From Paragonimus westermani (taxonomy: Eukaryota; Platyhelminthes; Trematoda; Plagiorchiida; Troglotrematidae), in assembly GCA_008508345.1 (NCBI GenBank), contig QNGE01001693.1, positions 44,599-108,598 on the forward strand: a DNA stretch of 64,000 nt. Direction: 5' to 3'. Under the pieces are notes generated by a model. That model searched no databases. It saw only the letters and a list, made by a program, of their open reading frames with translations, and was not told where the DNA came from. Made by a program: the position numbers and the translations under genes. This document shows positions 1 through 12,400 of the stretch, piece after piece; the first letter of the stretch is position 1; each line of letters begins with the position of its first letter.

Positions 1-3000
1 AAGATTAGGTGACCGGATGCACTCGCCAAGTTATCTCAGTCTGTAGCGACACATTGAAGCAAGGTATCTCACAGCACGCACGCGTGGTGCTGTAAGTACG
101 CACGGAAGAAGTATACTCACTTGGGGCAAGTCACTCATTTAATTTGACAGTAGGAGACAAATGTTTCACCAGCAATCACGTGGTAAATGCTTCACAAAAT
201 TGATCTGGCTCAATATGGTTATAGTGGTATAAACTCCAGGAGGAATTGAGCAGATTAATATTGCCAAAACTCGTTTCATGTGTCGTTCTGGTAGGTTTGT
301 TCTTTCAGTGGAAACACTTGATGAAAACATTCAGTATGTCACGTACGAGAGTTATTTTGTGGAGGGTTTGTCTTGGAAAGCACTGTACATAAACTTAACA
401 GTATCCCAAAAATCCAACTTCAGCCACAACCACTAAAAACTTATCCTTCAGCCGACGAGATGTTCGATTGCCTCACCAAAAGTGACGCATGCAGGGCAAG
501 TATTCTGATGGAAAAGAGTAGGTTTTAACAGGTGTTATCATTAACTATTGTAACAAAACAATGATTAAAGAGATGGAGGTCAACTACGGTTACCTGGCTT
601 GGTTTAGAACAGCAACAGTTACAGATGACCTTGACTCGTCTACAAATAGCACAGATAGGTTAAGAGTATCAGGTCAGTTGTCGGTTAGCTAAACGCACTT
701 GAGAAAAGACGTAATCCTGAAGTACAAAGTACACACAGGCCTTCTCCAGCAGTCTGAAACGATCGATTGGAAGTCAGCAATTAAAGGATCGTTATCTCAA
801 ACTCGTGTTTTAAACGGACAGGTAAGTGTGTAGACGAAACGTCCTCTCGTTTATGGTCCGCCCTCCCCCAAATGCATTTCTTAACTCAGGGATCACGGCT
901 GCCTCTGGTGTGAAGTTTAAAAGTCCACCAAATCAACACATACCTGACGGTCGGCGAGAGCTACAAATCTCTTAGACTCATAACTCAACCACACGCACGA
1001 GTCACCTACCCGTTTGTATCTGCTTGTTTTGTGTTACTGTCAACCTGTACAATGATCGGCTATACCATCACAATGTGTTGGCATGCTGGATGTTGGTAGT
1101 TTTCTTCCGATTCGACTTTCTTACCCTAAAACAGTTTCCCATACATTTTTGAAATTCTAACAGGTTGCAGTTTCTGGTTCATACAAGAAGGGGGGAACGA
1201 ATAAAACTTTGATGTTTTCCCCTTTTCTTTTGCAAACTTACGAATCCCGACAGTAAGCACACAAAAATATTAGTCTTTTTACCGTTGTTTTCTTACATCT
1301 CTAAAATAACCTCCCCATCACATCGACACAAACAGAGAACTATTTGAAGTTAACTGTCAATTCGTATTCGAGGTAGAACACAAGCTCAGTTTCGTCGGAC
1401 TTTGTTTTATGCATATCAGAAAACACAGACTCAATTTGAGTCCTTTCAGTTTCTACAATGGTTTTTTCACCACGCTTAGATTAAGCTGTCAGTCAAAAGT
1501 AGGACTGATTTGTCCACATGGTTGTCGACAGTTGACGGATTTCGGAGTACAACCATCCAATTCTTCCTGTCTGATAGATGAAAAATCAGACAGCCTCGTA
1601 AAACTGTGAGAACAAGGGGAAACAACTCAATGATGAAGCCGGCAATACCCAAAGGACACGAGGATATCGGTTTCCAACTCAGGCAGTACATACATAAATT
1701 ATGAAGGTTTCTCTCGCTCATTTCACCGCAAGGTTTACTATATGGCCAAGGGTTACGGAATATAGGTTTCATGGCCGATCTATAACACACAACGTTAATC
1801 ATAACACACTTGTTACGACGCACTCGTTCACTTCCACACTCTCCATCTCAGAGTTCTTGCTTCGGTTCATCTAACAAAATGCGAGTTAGACTTGGGCTCG
1901 AATTTGAGTTCATGTGAAGGTCTTAGTTGCACAGACTGTCAGTTTTCATTGTCACGGTCAATTATATATCCAGTAGCTACTCGGGCCCATTTGGTTGGTT
2001 TTGATGTAGGAAGAGAAATCATTTTCAACAGAAATATAGCTTAATGTACCACAATTTTTCGCGATAAATTTTCATATTGCCAGTGTATAATTCGCCATTG
2101 GGAAACAGAATTGTTTATAACACGTGGATGAAGTCACATTCTGAACCAAAAAGCTCGGAGTCAACATCTAAATAGATAAACTTCAAATGTGCTTATGGTT
2201 TCTTTTTAAAATGAAATGCGTTTTTGAGCAAATTCATCCGCTAATGTTCCTAATTACCATTAAAGATTTCTCCCCATTTTCGTCATTTTATGAACGGGTC
2301 TTCTGTGGAATTTGGATGGGGACTAGTATAAGCATTTAGTTGTATTATTAAAATCGCGGTATGTAAAGATACGATACACGAGATTAGACTTTACCCTGTT
2401 CGCAAATGAATCTCAGATGGTAAATCTGGATTACGTTAAAGGTTGTTTCATGTCTGTGCAGGGCAAACCTTACGTAATTGTACTTGTGTTTTGTAAATCC
2501 TTGAGGAGAAAACTACTTTAGGTTTCATATATGATGACACAAGAAGCTGACATTTTTCAACTTTCCCCAATGGTTTGCCTGTTCTTCCATAGGAACTATT
2601 TTTGCTCTTCTCAAAGGTCATAAGTGTCCAAGTTCGGGGCTGGGGTGAGTTTAAAAATGAAGTGCTTTGTGTTCCTGTGGCCGAAAATATTCCAACCAGT
2701 GTCCCAGTCAGTGAAGGCATACTTGTACCGGCTTAGTAAACATCAGATAGGACACATAATTGTGTGACCGCTTTATTATCCGAAAGACACTTGGGATGTT
2801 ACCTTTTCGAGTGAGAAGCACCTATCACTGTGTTCAAACTGTTTAAACTATAGGTCTGTCAGCACTTTTCTGCAACGATTTTCATCTACCCGATCGTGTT
2901 TCTCTGCATTGTGTTGTCCGGTTTACCAAGAATTTGATGACAACCCTTTTACATCTGTCCAGTCCCCTGGAAGTCCATGCATTCCTATGACTACGATCAC

Positions 3001-6000
3001 TGGCGAGTGACGTTTAGTTCGTACCTTCAAGGGTACTATGTGGTGTTGCACAGTGTGTATATCAGTATCACTCAGTTACGTTGCACTCGTTTTTTCCGTT
3101 TTCACATCATCCTTGCGTTACTGACACATGTGTTGTAAATGCACTTAAGTCAAATATTATGTTCCGAACTCGTGTATGAAGCTAACTGACCAAAATATTA
3201 CAAACGAATGGGTGGCTTTAGAACTACTTCGTTCTCACGATGCAACAGTGAACTGCAGTTCGATTGAAAATGACCGCCTAACGTCGTCTTTGACCGGTCA
3301 CTCCTCAACTATGGACGTAACAAGTATAATGTCACCTTGCTTGAAAATGAAACGTCCGCAGTGCAAGAGCCATTCGGCATAAGAGACTGATCATCGAAAC
3401 CATCAGCTCGACATATCAACTGTGTCTCCACACTGAAGCTTAAGTGTGTACCCAGCTTCTAGGCTACTTTCTGTTATATTATGTGTGAACTATGACGAAG
3501 TATTTCCGAAGTCCTTTCTTTCTGGTCATTTCGCGCACTGACCGAGTCATTTAAAGGGCTAAGCTCTCAGTAGAAACCCAACCATGAGTTACAAAACAAA
3601 CCTTTGAGAGAGTCATTCATTCGATTCATATTAGCTGCAAATTCTTCTGATTTGCACGCATTCGGATAACCCCATCTGGAGCTGATAAGTCGTTCAATCA
3701 CCAGAACCGTTCGTTAAACGTATGACTATACCTATAACGAAGTTATCTGCACATGCTCCCTAATTACTTACATGCGATTTAAGAAGGCAAACTACTACGG
3801 AGTGCAACGAAGTACACTGAACAGCACATCTTGCTTTGAGGCCACCATACGAAGTGAATCGCATATGGCTCTAAGGCGGAGGTTTTCAGCTCCAAGACAT
3901 ACATTTTCATCCAGCAAGCGCATTACAAGTCGAAGACTATTCATATCAGCTCATCTTTCCACCGTGATCTGCAGACTTCCCTAACTCTATCAGCCATCCG
4001 TAACAATCCCAATCACTTCGAATTTGATTGCAGGATGTTGGAAAGTCCAAATACTTTACCACCGGGTTTTGTTACACACGCAAACCTGGTAGGTTGCCGC
4101 TTTCATGCAATATATGTGTATGGTCAATAACAGTAGTCATCTTTTGATTATCGGTAAAGTTTTCGATGACAGATTCACCTGGACGTGTAGTACGTAATGA
4201 ATTGCCCGTAAACACCCTGTACACTGTTTTGCTTACTTGGTCTAACAATTAACGGCAAGTGAATAACTCTGGTATTGGCTGTCTGTCACGCTACAGAGAA
4301 ACAGTGTTAAACTTCTTGTTAAGATCCATTAACATATTTCTCAGTGACGTACAAGAGAACCCCACACAGGAGCTGCTACATTAATAGGTTCCTAACTTTA
4401 TATCCATCGACAATCAATTTTACATAAAACGAAAATAGGTCGACAAGTGAACACCACAAAAATCAAAGTACCCGTGAAAGTAATAAAAACGTGAACAATA
4501 CTGAACAACCGATGATGGTCATGGTGTATCGGAAAGCATCATCGCTTTGTCAAAATGTTCAGACAATCAACTGGTTTTAGTTAGGCCGTGAAAAAAGAAA
4601 ATCGAGCATATGTTTGGATAAAAACAAGGTAGGAAGGTGTAGTGTGTAACCCTCGAAAAGGAATGCCACTGTGACAATCACCCCAACAGTCTACTGTTTC
4701 ATACCTTTCTTTTTGAACTCTCATTCTGGTAAGTTAACCAGAACTTTCAAACGTACTTTCCACGTCCGAATTGGGCAAGATTTGCTGCTTACAGATATCA
4801 AAAATCAAAATGCCGGTACACTTTTCTGTCTAGACGTACGTGCAAAAATATCACGTCACGTGAAAGTATTTCGCAAACGACAGAAATTGTCGCGCACGTC
4901 TGTGTCCAGCCTCGTACGAAAATGTTGATTTCCGCCTACGTCCATTCCTAGTGAAGCGTTTTTTATAAGATACCAAACGATGAAGACAAATTGCAAAGAA
5001 TCAGGGAAATTTCTGATAAGAATTACACTGAAATATCGGATATACTGACTACTACCGTTATATTACTTAACGTTTTGAAAGCCAGCGTTATTTTTATGAT
5101 CCTCATGAGGGTTTGTTGTTGGTGAGCCAGTTTCAAGGTATCGCTATTCTCCTCGTGTACTAATGAACTTTCTTGAATGCTCTTCTTGATGGTTCTGACT
5201 TCACTTCGCTTGTTAAACAGAAAGGTCTATTGAGTCTGTTTGTTGATGATATTTCATCACCTCTTCGGAAAATACATTCACCATGAATCGATAAGTACAT
5301 GATAACTTCAGGATGCTATCAAGTCGCATTAATCACTTTTGTAATCACAGGATTGAGAATCTAGACGAAGCTGAAAGTTACACTATGAGACACCAATAGA
5401 CTAAAGTCCAATCATTAAATTATTGACAAACAGTAGCCAATTCGAGGACCCACAGGGTAGTTGCAAATTTACACACCAACTTCATCTGGTCGTAATTAAG
5501 GTATGAGGTGTATGTGTTGCACTACTGCTCAACGGAACTTGAAGCTATCAGACTTTGTAATTACGTTGTAAATAAAATACCATAAGCATGTTTCATTCCG
5601 TTAGTAGATAGCTACGTGAACCACATACAAGAGAAGAGTTCAAGCCCCGTTTGCCAACAACCAAACATTCCAAGAAGCTGGATATCAGCTTAAACATCAC
5701 TTGAACGTTGCTTCTTATCTATACGTTCAGCATCCCTTAGAGATATGATGATGTTGAAAGATTATAAATGGAGTAAAAACTTAGACATTCGTAAGCTTGA
5801 AATAGTGAGTCCAAACCTAGTGTTAATGAGTGTATGTATGTGATTCTTACAAAGAATATGACAGGCTATTTGGGTGAATTTTTAATTCAACTGGACAAGT
5901 GTGTAAAGTTTACTGTTAATTGATTTTGAGGGAAATTACATGAAATATGAAACAAGTCGCACAAAATTACAAGCTTTCCCCCCCCCAAATTTGCATTAGC

Positions 6001-6060
6001 AATATGGCCACCATATAGTCCTCTAAAAGTGGAGTAGATGGGGTGTTTTGAGCATAACGA
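1..6060. other. No recognisable gene
   Basis: I see no protein family, RNA gene or repeat that I recognise here. Open frames on both strands are about 115 codons or shorter, without recognisable motifs, and stops are dense in all frames. A short C-run lies near 5979-5987. The composition (about 40 percent GC) fits intergenic or intronic DNA. Confidence 0.6.
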
Positions 6061-6070
6061 AATTGTTAAC

Positions 6071-6110
6071 CAAGACTTGCAGAAGCATTGTGGTTGAAAC
6101 GTAGACACTC
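6071..6110 (+). repeat. Hammerhead-like 3' half, relic
   Basis: The 16-base segment GTGGTTGAAACGTAGA at 6090-6105 is identical to the second stem II arm, GAA core, ACGT stem III and first stem I base of the hammerhead at 9407-9453. The 5' half (CTTGCAGA in place of CTGAGGA) is damaged and stem II no longer pairs. I read it as a decayed copy of the same repeat family. It should not be active. Confidence 0.35.
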
Positions 6111-9100
6111 CTGCTAGTTTTGACGCGCAACGTATGTGGAGAAAATTGCATTTTTCAAGGCAATGCGAATGACCACGGCTCACACACTTGTGAATAGGTT
6201 TCAATTTCCTTCTTCTTGACAGTAACTTTCTCACTGAAGCATCGTAGCTGAATAGTATCCTATAATTTACTGGCTAGCTGAAGTGCAGTTGACTAGTGTA
6301 GCAGACGATTTTGTTAACAGAATGAATTATGGACTGCCATCTTGGCATTCCTCAGTGACCCACGCTGACAGCTTTACCACAAGCTAACGGTTCGTGTTTC
6401 TTCTAGGACGAAATATGTTTTAGTAAGCGCGTTGTAGGTTGGCAGTGAAAGCCCTTCATCTTACTAGCGAAAAATTTTCATAACTTCATCCCCATGCACA
6501 CCGGTGCAAATGAACATAAAGTATGTACAACCTGGTCCGCAAATCTTCCGCTGAAAATACAAGCAAACGGTTATTGTTACTGTTCTCCAAGATGTTTTTG
6601 GAAACGGGAAGTTTCCCACTTTAACGAACGTGCCTCCTGTTACTCATCGCAAAGATGTATCTTACTGTTTCACTCTGTGTGCTCATTGTGTCAAAGTGAC
6701 TTCGGAGCTTCGAATTTGAGTGGTCCGCAATAAACGGACAATGTGTTGGACGAGATAAGTCTCCCTTAACGACCCACGCAGTATGGGAACATCAGTGCGT
6801 TTACCAAACAATTCTGACTGACGCTCGCTTCATTCAGTACGTCGTCTGGTTTATGTAAATTCGTGAATCGTATCTTCTGATTCAAGTGCACTACTCCGAT
6901 ATGCAGCGCGTTATAAGCAACCCTACTCGCTAAATCATAGTATACAAGTGGTATTGATGTGATGCACTTCGTGTATTAAGAACAGTTATTTGGAATACAG
7001 TGTACCTGTCTGAGCTACTACGTTTCGTTTTAAGTTGAAGTTTCTTCCATTCTGCCACCAGCAAGAAGGTTGATGTGAAGTTGAAAATTAGCTCATCACA
7101 TAGGACCTCGTGTCGTCAATGTTGCAAAATCATAAACAGGGTGGGTTGAAAGGATATTCTTTGCGCTAATCGGTTGTGAAGACACCTTAGTGCGAGACTG
7201 AGCCATTCGCAAATTGAGAATAGAAGAAATAAGACAAAATAAGAAACCGACGAAATTGAGGAATTTTCACACACGACAGTTGGATAGTGAATATTAGTCT
7301 GACATAATACGAAAGACAGTAGCCATAAATGACAAAGTAGATTTACATCAAAGAACGGCACTAGTCGTTCTATAAGGTACTTATAAGGCACCCGCCCAGG
7401 TGATAAGCTTCTGTTCAGCACGGCAACAATGGGGAATGGGTGAAAAATATGCTCAGTCTGTACTACCCGTGATTAGGGACTTCGATTTACGCTAAGAGTC
7501 GTACTCGAATGGAAACCTCCCGCACATGTACTAAGGAAAAGTCCTCATACTAGTTGTAGTAAGCACTTCGTATTCACGAGAAAGGAATCCCAATTTATAG
7601 TTGTACAATAGTTTTAAGGAAATCACATTCTATCACTGATTGATTGTATTGGCAACTACAAAGTCAAACTGTAGGCGAATTGGTGCAATATAGAAAAAAA
7701 CCTGCGAAATAGTGTGATTTGTAACATTGAGACTGGTCGTCCAATCCTGATGAGGTATCATAAACGCGACGTTTGGATTGGTCCCTTGTTGGATCTTCTA
7801 CTGTGTCAAGGTTGGGGTAAGCAGTGTTGATGGGCAGCGCACTTTCACGGAAACCTAACTGATAGAGTTGTCTAGCTGCAGGAAGCTAACTGAAACACAG
7901 TAGCTACTGTCGCTTGTTAGGTTCCAGTAAAAAAAGACAAACATTTCGGACTGTAATGTATTCCAGAGACAAGGTCACGATCTCCTAATACCCAAGCGAC
8001 TGGTTACATTTGACGTACCAACAACCATGATCTTCTTTACACCCTCTTGCTCAGCTAATTCATCTGGTTTTCGTTCTTCTGAATCGAAAACGTAGAACTC
8101 TGTGTTATGTTTGTTAACTCATGGAACTATGCTGACGTCATTGACAGACGGACAGAACTCTCAGTTTTCATAGCTGAATCTGGTAAACACACACACACTC
8201 TCTCTTTCCAATGAAACTCAGCCTGTTAGTTGGAATGAACATGATTCTTCCACTACGCACACTGAGTCAAGCCTTAGGCAAACAACAAACCAGGTTCTAT
8301 CTCCTTTCCCCATTGAGAAAAATTTGCCTACTCATTCCCGTTCAAATACGTCGTTGACGCTACGATTGTTTATGAAACTGCTTATTCGCTTCCGCGAAAT
8401 ACATCACAGAAATTGCCAGTGGGTTTTATTTCACTACCTCGTAGCGGACACTTCGAAATATTCTCACTTTGGTCATCAGCATCAATTTCATGTTAGTTAT
8501 AGCTCATTTCTAAACTTTGAATAGTCTACTTCTAGGTCATTCACTACCAAACAGGTTGGAGTCTGTACTGGAACTCTTGTTTGTGATAGCTTGAACACTT
8601 ACTAAAAAATAAAGATACCTCGGAGATAGGCAATAGAAGAGTCAAATCAGTACTTTGGTTTCTTATAACTGGAACCAGTGGATACACTTAATTCAGTGAT
8701 TTTGTTAGGATCACATCAAGTGATCCTCACTGTCGTCTGTGTCCTTCGATTTTGCTGTTCTCATCCAGATGCGTCCTCTGTCTGTATTAAGATCGCATCG
8801 ATTCAGATCTAGCTGAGGCACTCCGAGTGGCTGTTTGTCCAGATGGTGGTTGCGAACAATTCTTCAAAAACCCGAAATCTCCGTGGTCCACTAAACAGTA
8901 ATCAGTTGTCATCCTTCATTCTGAATTACACTTCTCTCGCTTTAACAATGTATGTTCGTGCTTTCGGATAACCTGGTTTTATACCAAAAGATCTCAGAAA
9001 GACACGCGAAGTGTTCATTTGGTTCGCTACAAGTCGTCGGAATTAGGTTGCTTGAACCAATCCTATTTCGCGTTGGGCGGTTTGATCGTCTACTGGGCCG

Positions 9101-9406
9101 ACTTTCAGGACCGACGGCCCACATGAGCTGCTCAGCCAATGGACTGGCGTGATGTCATGATTCTTTTAAGCCATCAACAACCGATCTACTAGGTATCAAT
9201 GTTCTTCGTTATCCTTTCGATCCGTAAATCGATTAGCTCAGACTCTCCTCTGTATAATTATGCTGAACTGATGATGAATTGGCTTTTTTATATTCAGCGT
9301 GTTGAAAGTATTCGTGATCTGGGGAAAATAATAATAAACAATTGCTGAATTTAAACATTTTTCATGTTGTAAGATATCCGCACCAAATGTAGTACGAATG
9401 AAGTTG
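6111..9406. other. No recognisable gene
   Basis: There is no gene I can support. The stretch holds a short (AC)n run near 8187-8200 and the hammerhead-like motif at 7741-7781, listed separately. Open frames on both strands are about 100 codons or shorter, without recognisable domains. Confidence 0.55.
7741..7781 (+). other. Hammerhead-like motif, incomplete core
   Basis: CTGATGA at 7747-7753 matches the first hammerhead core box. It is flanked by a perfect 6-bp potential stem I (CCAATC at 7741-7746, GATTGG at 7776-7781). The second core box, expected as GAAA, reads GACG at 7768-7771, and the 14 bases between the boxes do not form a convincing stem II. This is either a decayed ribozyme or chance; as it stands it should not cleave. 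Confidence 0.25.
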
Positions 9407-9453
9407 AATANCTCCTGAGGAAGGCCACCCGAGGTGGTTGAAACGTAGAGTAT
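9407..9453 (+). ncRNA. Hammerhead ribozyme, minimal stem III type
   Basis: Every element of a type I hammerhead is present. Stem I pairs AATA-N-CTC (9407-9414) with GAGTATT (9447-9453), perfectly once the ambiguous base at 9411 is bulged or removed. The core is CTGAGGA (9415-9421; position 7 is free in the CUGANGA consensus). Stem II pairs 9422-9428 with 9432-9438 over a CGA loop, 7 pairs including two G-U. GAA is 9439-9441, stem III is the palindrome ACGT (9442-9445), and the cleavage triplet is GTA with the cut after 9446. A four-base palindrome cannot close a loop, so cleavage would need two molecules paired through stem III, as discussed for the minimal hammerheads of Penelope-like elements. 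No protein-coding part of its parent element is recognisable nearby. Confidence 0.72.
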
Positions 9454-12400
9454 TACAACTTGCTCGAAACGTTGTGTTATTCCCAATCTGTATATCAATT
9501 TTTCAGGTTGCTTCTAAGGTGATTGTTTGATTGAGTCAAGATGTTCGTCTGCTGTTGGAGTCCGTCAACTAGTAGGTCACAGGTCTCGAGTTTGAGAGAC
9601 CTTTACGATAATTGTGGCCAACTCAATAAATGTGATACTTCTCACGGTCTGCTTGTATCACCTTCTGCGCCGAAAACTCGAAAATACGTCCAGTTACAAG
9701 AAGGCTACTTTAAACTTCTCGTCAGTTATCTCAGCTTTATACGACATCGTCGTTCATACAAATGAAACCAAGAACTCATTTGCAAACCGCATTTCGGGGC
9801 TAAAACAAGTACATAGTATGATAACAATGTGTGGTAATGGTTCGTCATTATGTCGTTTTAAATCAGAACTGTGTCAACACCATTAACGTTTGGTCAGATA
9901 GGCGGTAAACACGATCATCCAATTGATGAAAGGCAGAAAGTTGTGAGGGAACTGTGTTTGAGAAGCTGAATAATTTTCCGGATACTCATCGCGATTGTTT
10001 CAAACAAACGACCCTATTGTGGTAACAAACAACGTTGTCCGATCAAACATCAGAAAAACATACCATCCGCTGTGTGAAAAGCAATACAGGCTCGTTTTGA
10101 GGCCCCCTATAACATTCGTTTAATGAGGTTAGGGTGGAGCGTTTTCCTCATTAGAGAGTTTAGCCATTCAGAGCCCAAGCACAGGCCACTGCAAGCCAAT
10201 CAAAAACGGCGGTCGGCCTCTACGTTGAGAGTGTTTGTGTGATATGGGGATAACAACTATTTATGTCAACGCGTATCGAAGTTGAACCATCGAACTGTTT
10301 GAGACGAGGTCATGAAACTTAGCGAACGGGCCAACCAAAGCATGACACACTTGTCCAGTAACAATGGTGAACACTGTTAATTCTCCATAAAAAGGGCACT
10401 GTTTTTCTAACAAACTGCAGCTGTTTGGTATCACTAACGCCAGTGTTGCTCCCATTTTGTCAGTTGAGTGACCCAGTACGTGACAATGCGGACAGACACA
10501 GGTGTGGAGGGAAATAATGATTACAGCAAGGATTCTTAAAAAATGCTTCTATAATATCCACAGACAGTAGTTTACGGCGGATTACGCATGCATAACCTGA
10601 CTCCCATCAAGCCACGCATGGTTGATTTCGTGATCACTCCATCTTCGGGAGTTAGTCTTTCTATTGACCTCTATTTGTTGTTGAAATCTACGGAACAACA
10701 ACCCGGACCTTCTGCGCTATTTTGAAAACGTTACATGTCCAATATTCAGAATAATAAAAAAGAACCTGAAGAGAAGTGTATTTTGCATTTTTCAGGAAGT
10801 GCACTGAACCAATGGAGAGTACAGCTCCATTGGCTATGACCGAGTAACCCTAAACAGATTCGATCCCGTGTTTTTGAGCATAAAAGAAAGTATGGTTATT
10901 TCGCTTTGGATCTCAGTTTTGCCACAGAAATGTTACCTCTTCCACGAACGAATGTATGGCAACATTGAAGGGCAGCCAATATGTCCACAATCTTCAGTAT
11001 TTGTTCAGGAGTGAAACGACTCGATAAATCGATCAAATAATGGTTAGATGTTTGCAGTGACTACCCTACCATGAGTAGTAGGATTGATTCAAGTACCCAA
11101 TGATGAACAGCATGTTAACTACTAGTAAGATAGAAGCGTTGCAAATGATCAGTGTCAAGTTGGTCAGAGTAGATCAAAGGCACTGCCAAGCTAGTACGTT
11201 TTGTCCGCAGTCTAGTTGGATCAAATTGGACAAGATTTTAATACAGCAGTGCATCAAAACAAGGTTCACTCAAAAATCTCAGTTGAGATGGAGTCTTCTG
11301 TGAGCAGGTTCTTGTCGGATGTTGCGCTCCCCCACTCATCCAGATTTGATGTTTGCTAATACAATGGTTAAAGTATCTGTGAGTTAATCAGATAGAAAGT
11401 TTGTTTCAGAAATTGTCAAGAACCTACATTTTTCTAAAACATTTTCTGGTGGTTTCTGCCCAATTCTGATGAAGGTCTACCAGACTTACTAGTAAAACGG
11501 AATACCTTTCAGCCTGAACACAAGGAGTTGTTCACAACCATGAAAACACCCTACGAACAGCTTACATGAAGATTTGTTTTCAACAATTTCTCCATCAATG
11601 TTTTTTCCCGATCCCCCAAAGGGATATTTGCCTGGACTGTGCCTATTCCATATCCGATATATCTTCCACAAAAGAAATCCAGTAGACGAGAGTTTTCAGA
11701 CAGTACATTAAGAAGCAAACCCCAAACTGCATATCCATCTGTAGGGTTTGTCCTCAGAATACCTTTAAGAAAACGTCTCATTCATCGAATTCTTGTGCTT
11801 CTTGGCGGAAGATTCAGCATTATGATATAAATAAGAACAGAACACTCACTTCGAACCGGTCACTGACGAAGAAATGAATGAGCATTACCAATAAATTCTG
11901 CCCGTTAAGTTCCACAGCCAAGATTTTGATTTGACAGGCTGTCTACTATTGTGTTTTACACTATCCACCACTAAACCATGAAGCAATATCTCCCGAACAC
12001 ACTTTCTTCTGATGTAACTACTTAGTTAGTGCATGTGATAACAGAGCATTTGTGATACTGACGTCACATTGCTCAGCCCAAGTCAGTAGGGTGACCTATA
12101 TCTCTAATCTTACCATCCGCTATGAGTTGTCACTGGTAGAAATGACTCAATTCCCATTTTCGTACAGCGGCTTAATCAACTGCGAAGAACACCACCGCGG
12201 TGATGCATAATCGCTGTCAGTTGCTTCGGGACGATATAGACAAACAAATTCACTACATCTTCACCGGTCAAGCAAGAGCACAAGGGTCTTTCAGACAGCA
12301 GAGCAGCGCATTCCTATGAGGTCTGTAATGAAAGCGTCATTATGGAAGTTAATGACAGGTTTTAGCACGTACCGTCAAGTGCTCGGAAAATACCACAGAA

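Noticed and set aside
11466..11500. CTGATGA followed by a 6-bp hairpin (AGGTCT/AGACTT), suggestive of a hammerhead
   Set aside because: The GAAA box does not follow stem II (ACTAGTAAAACGG is found instead) and no stem I can be paired.
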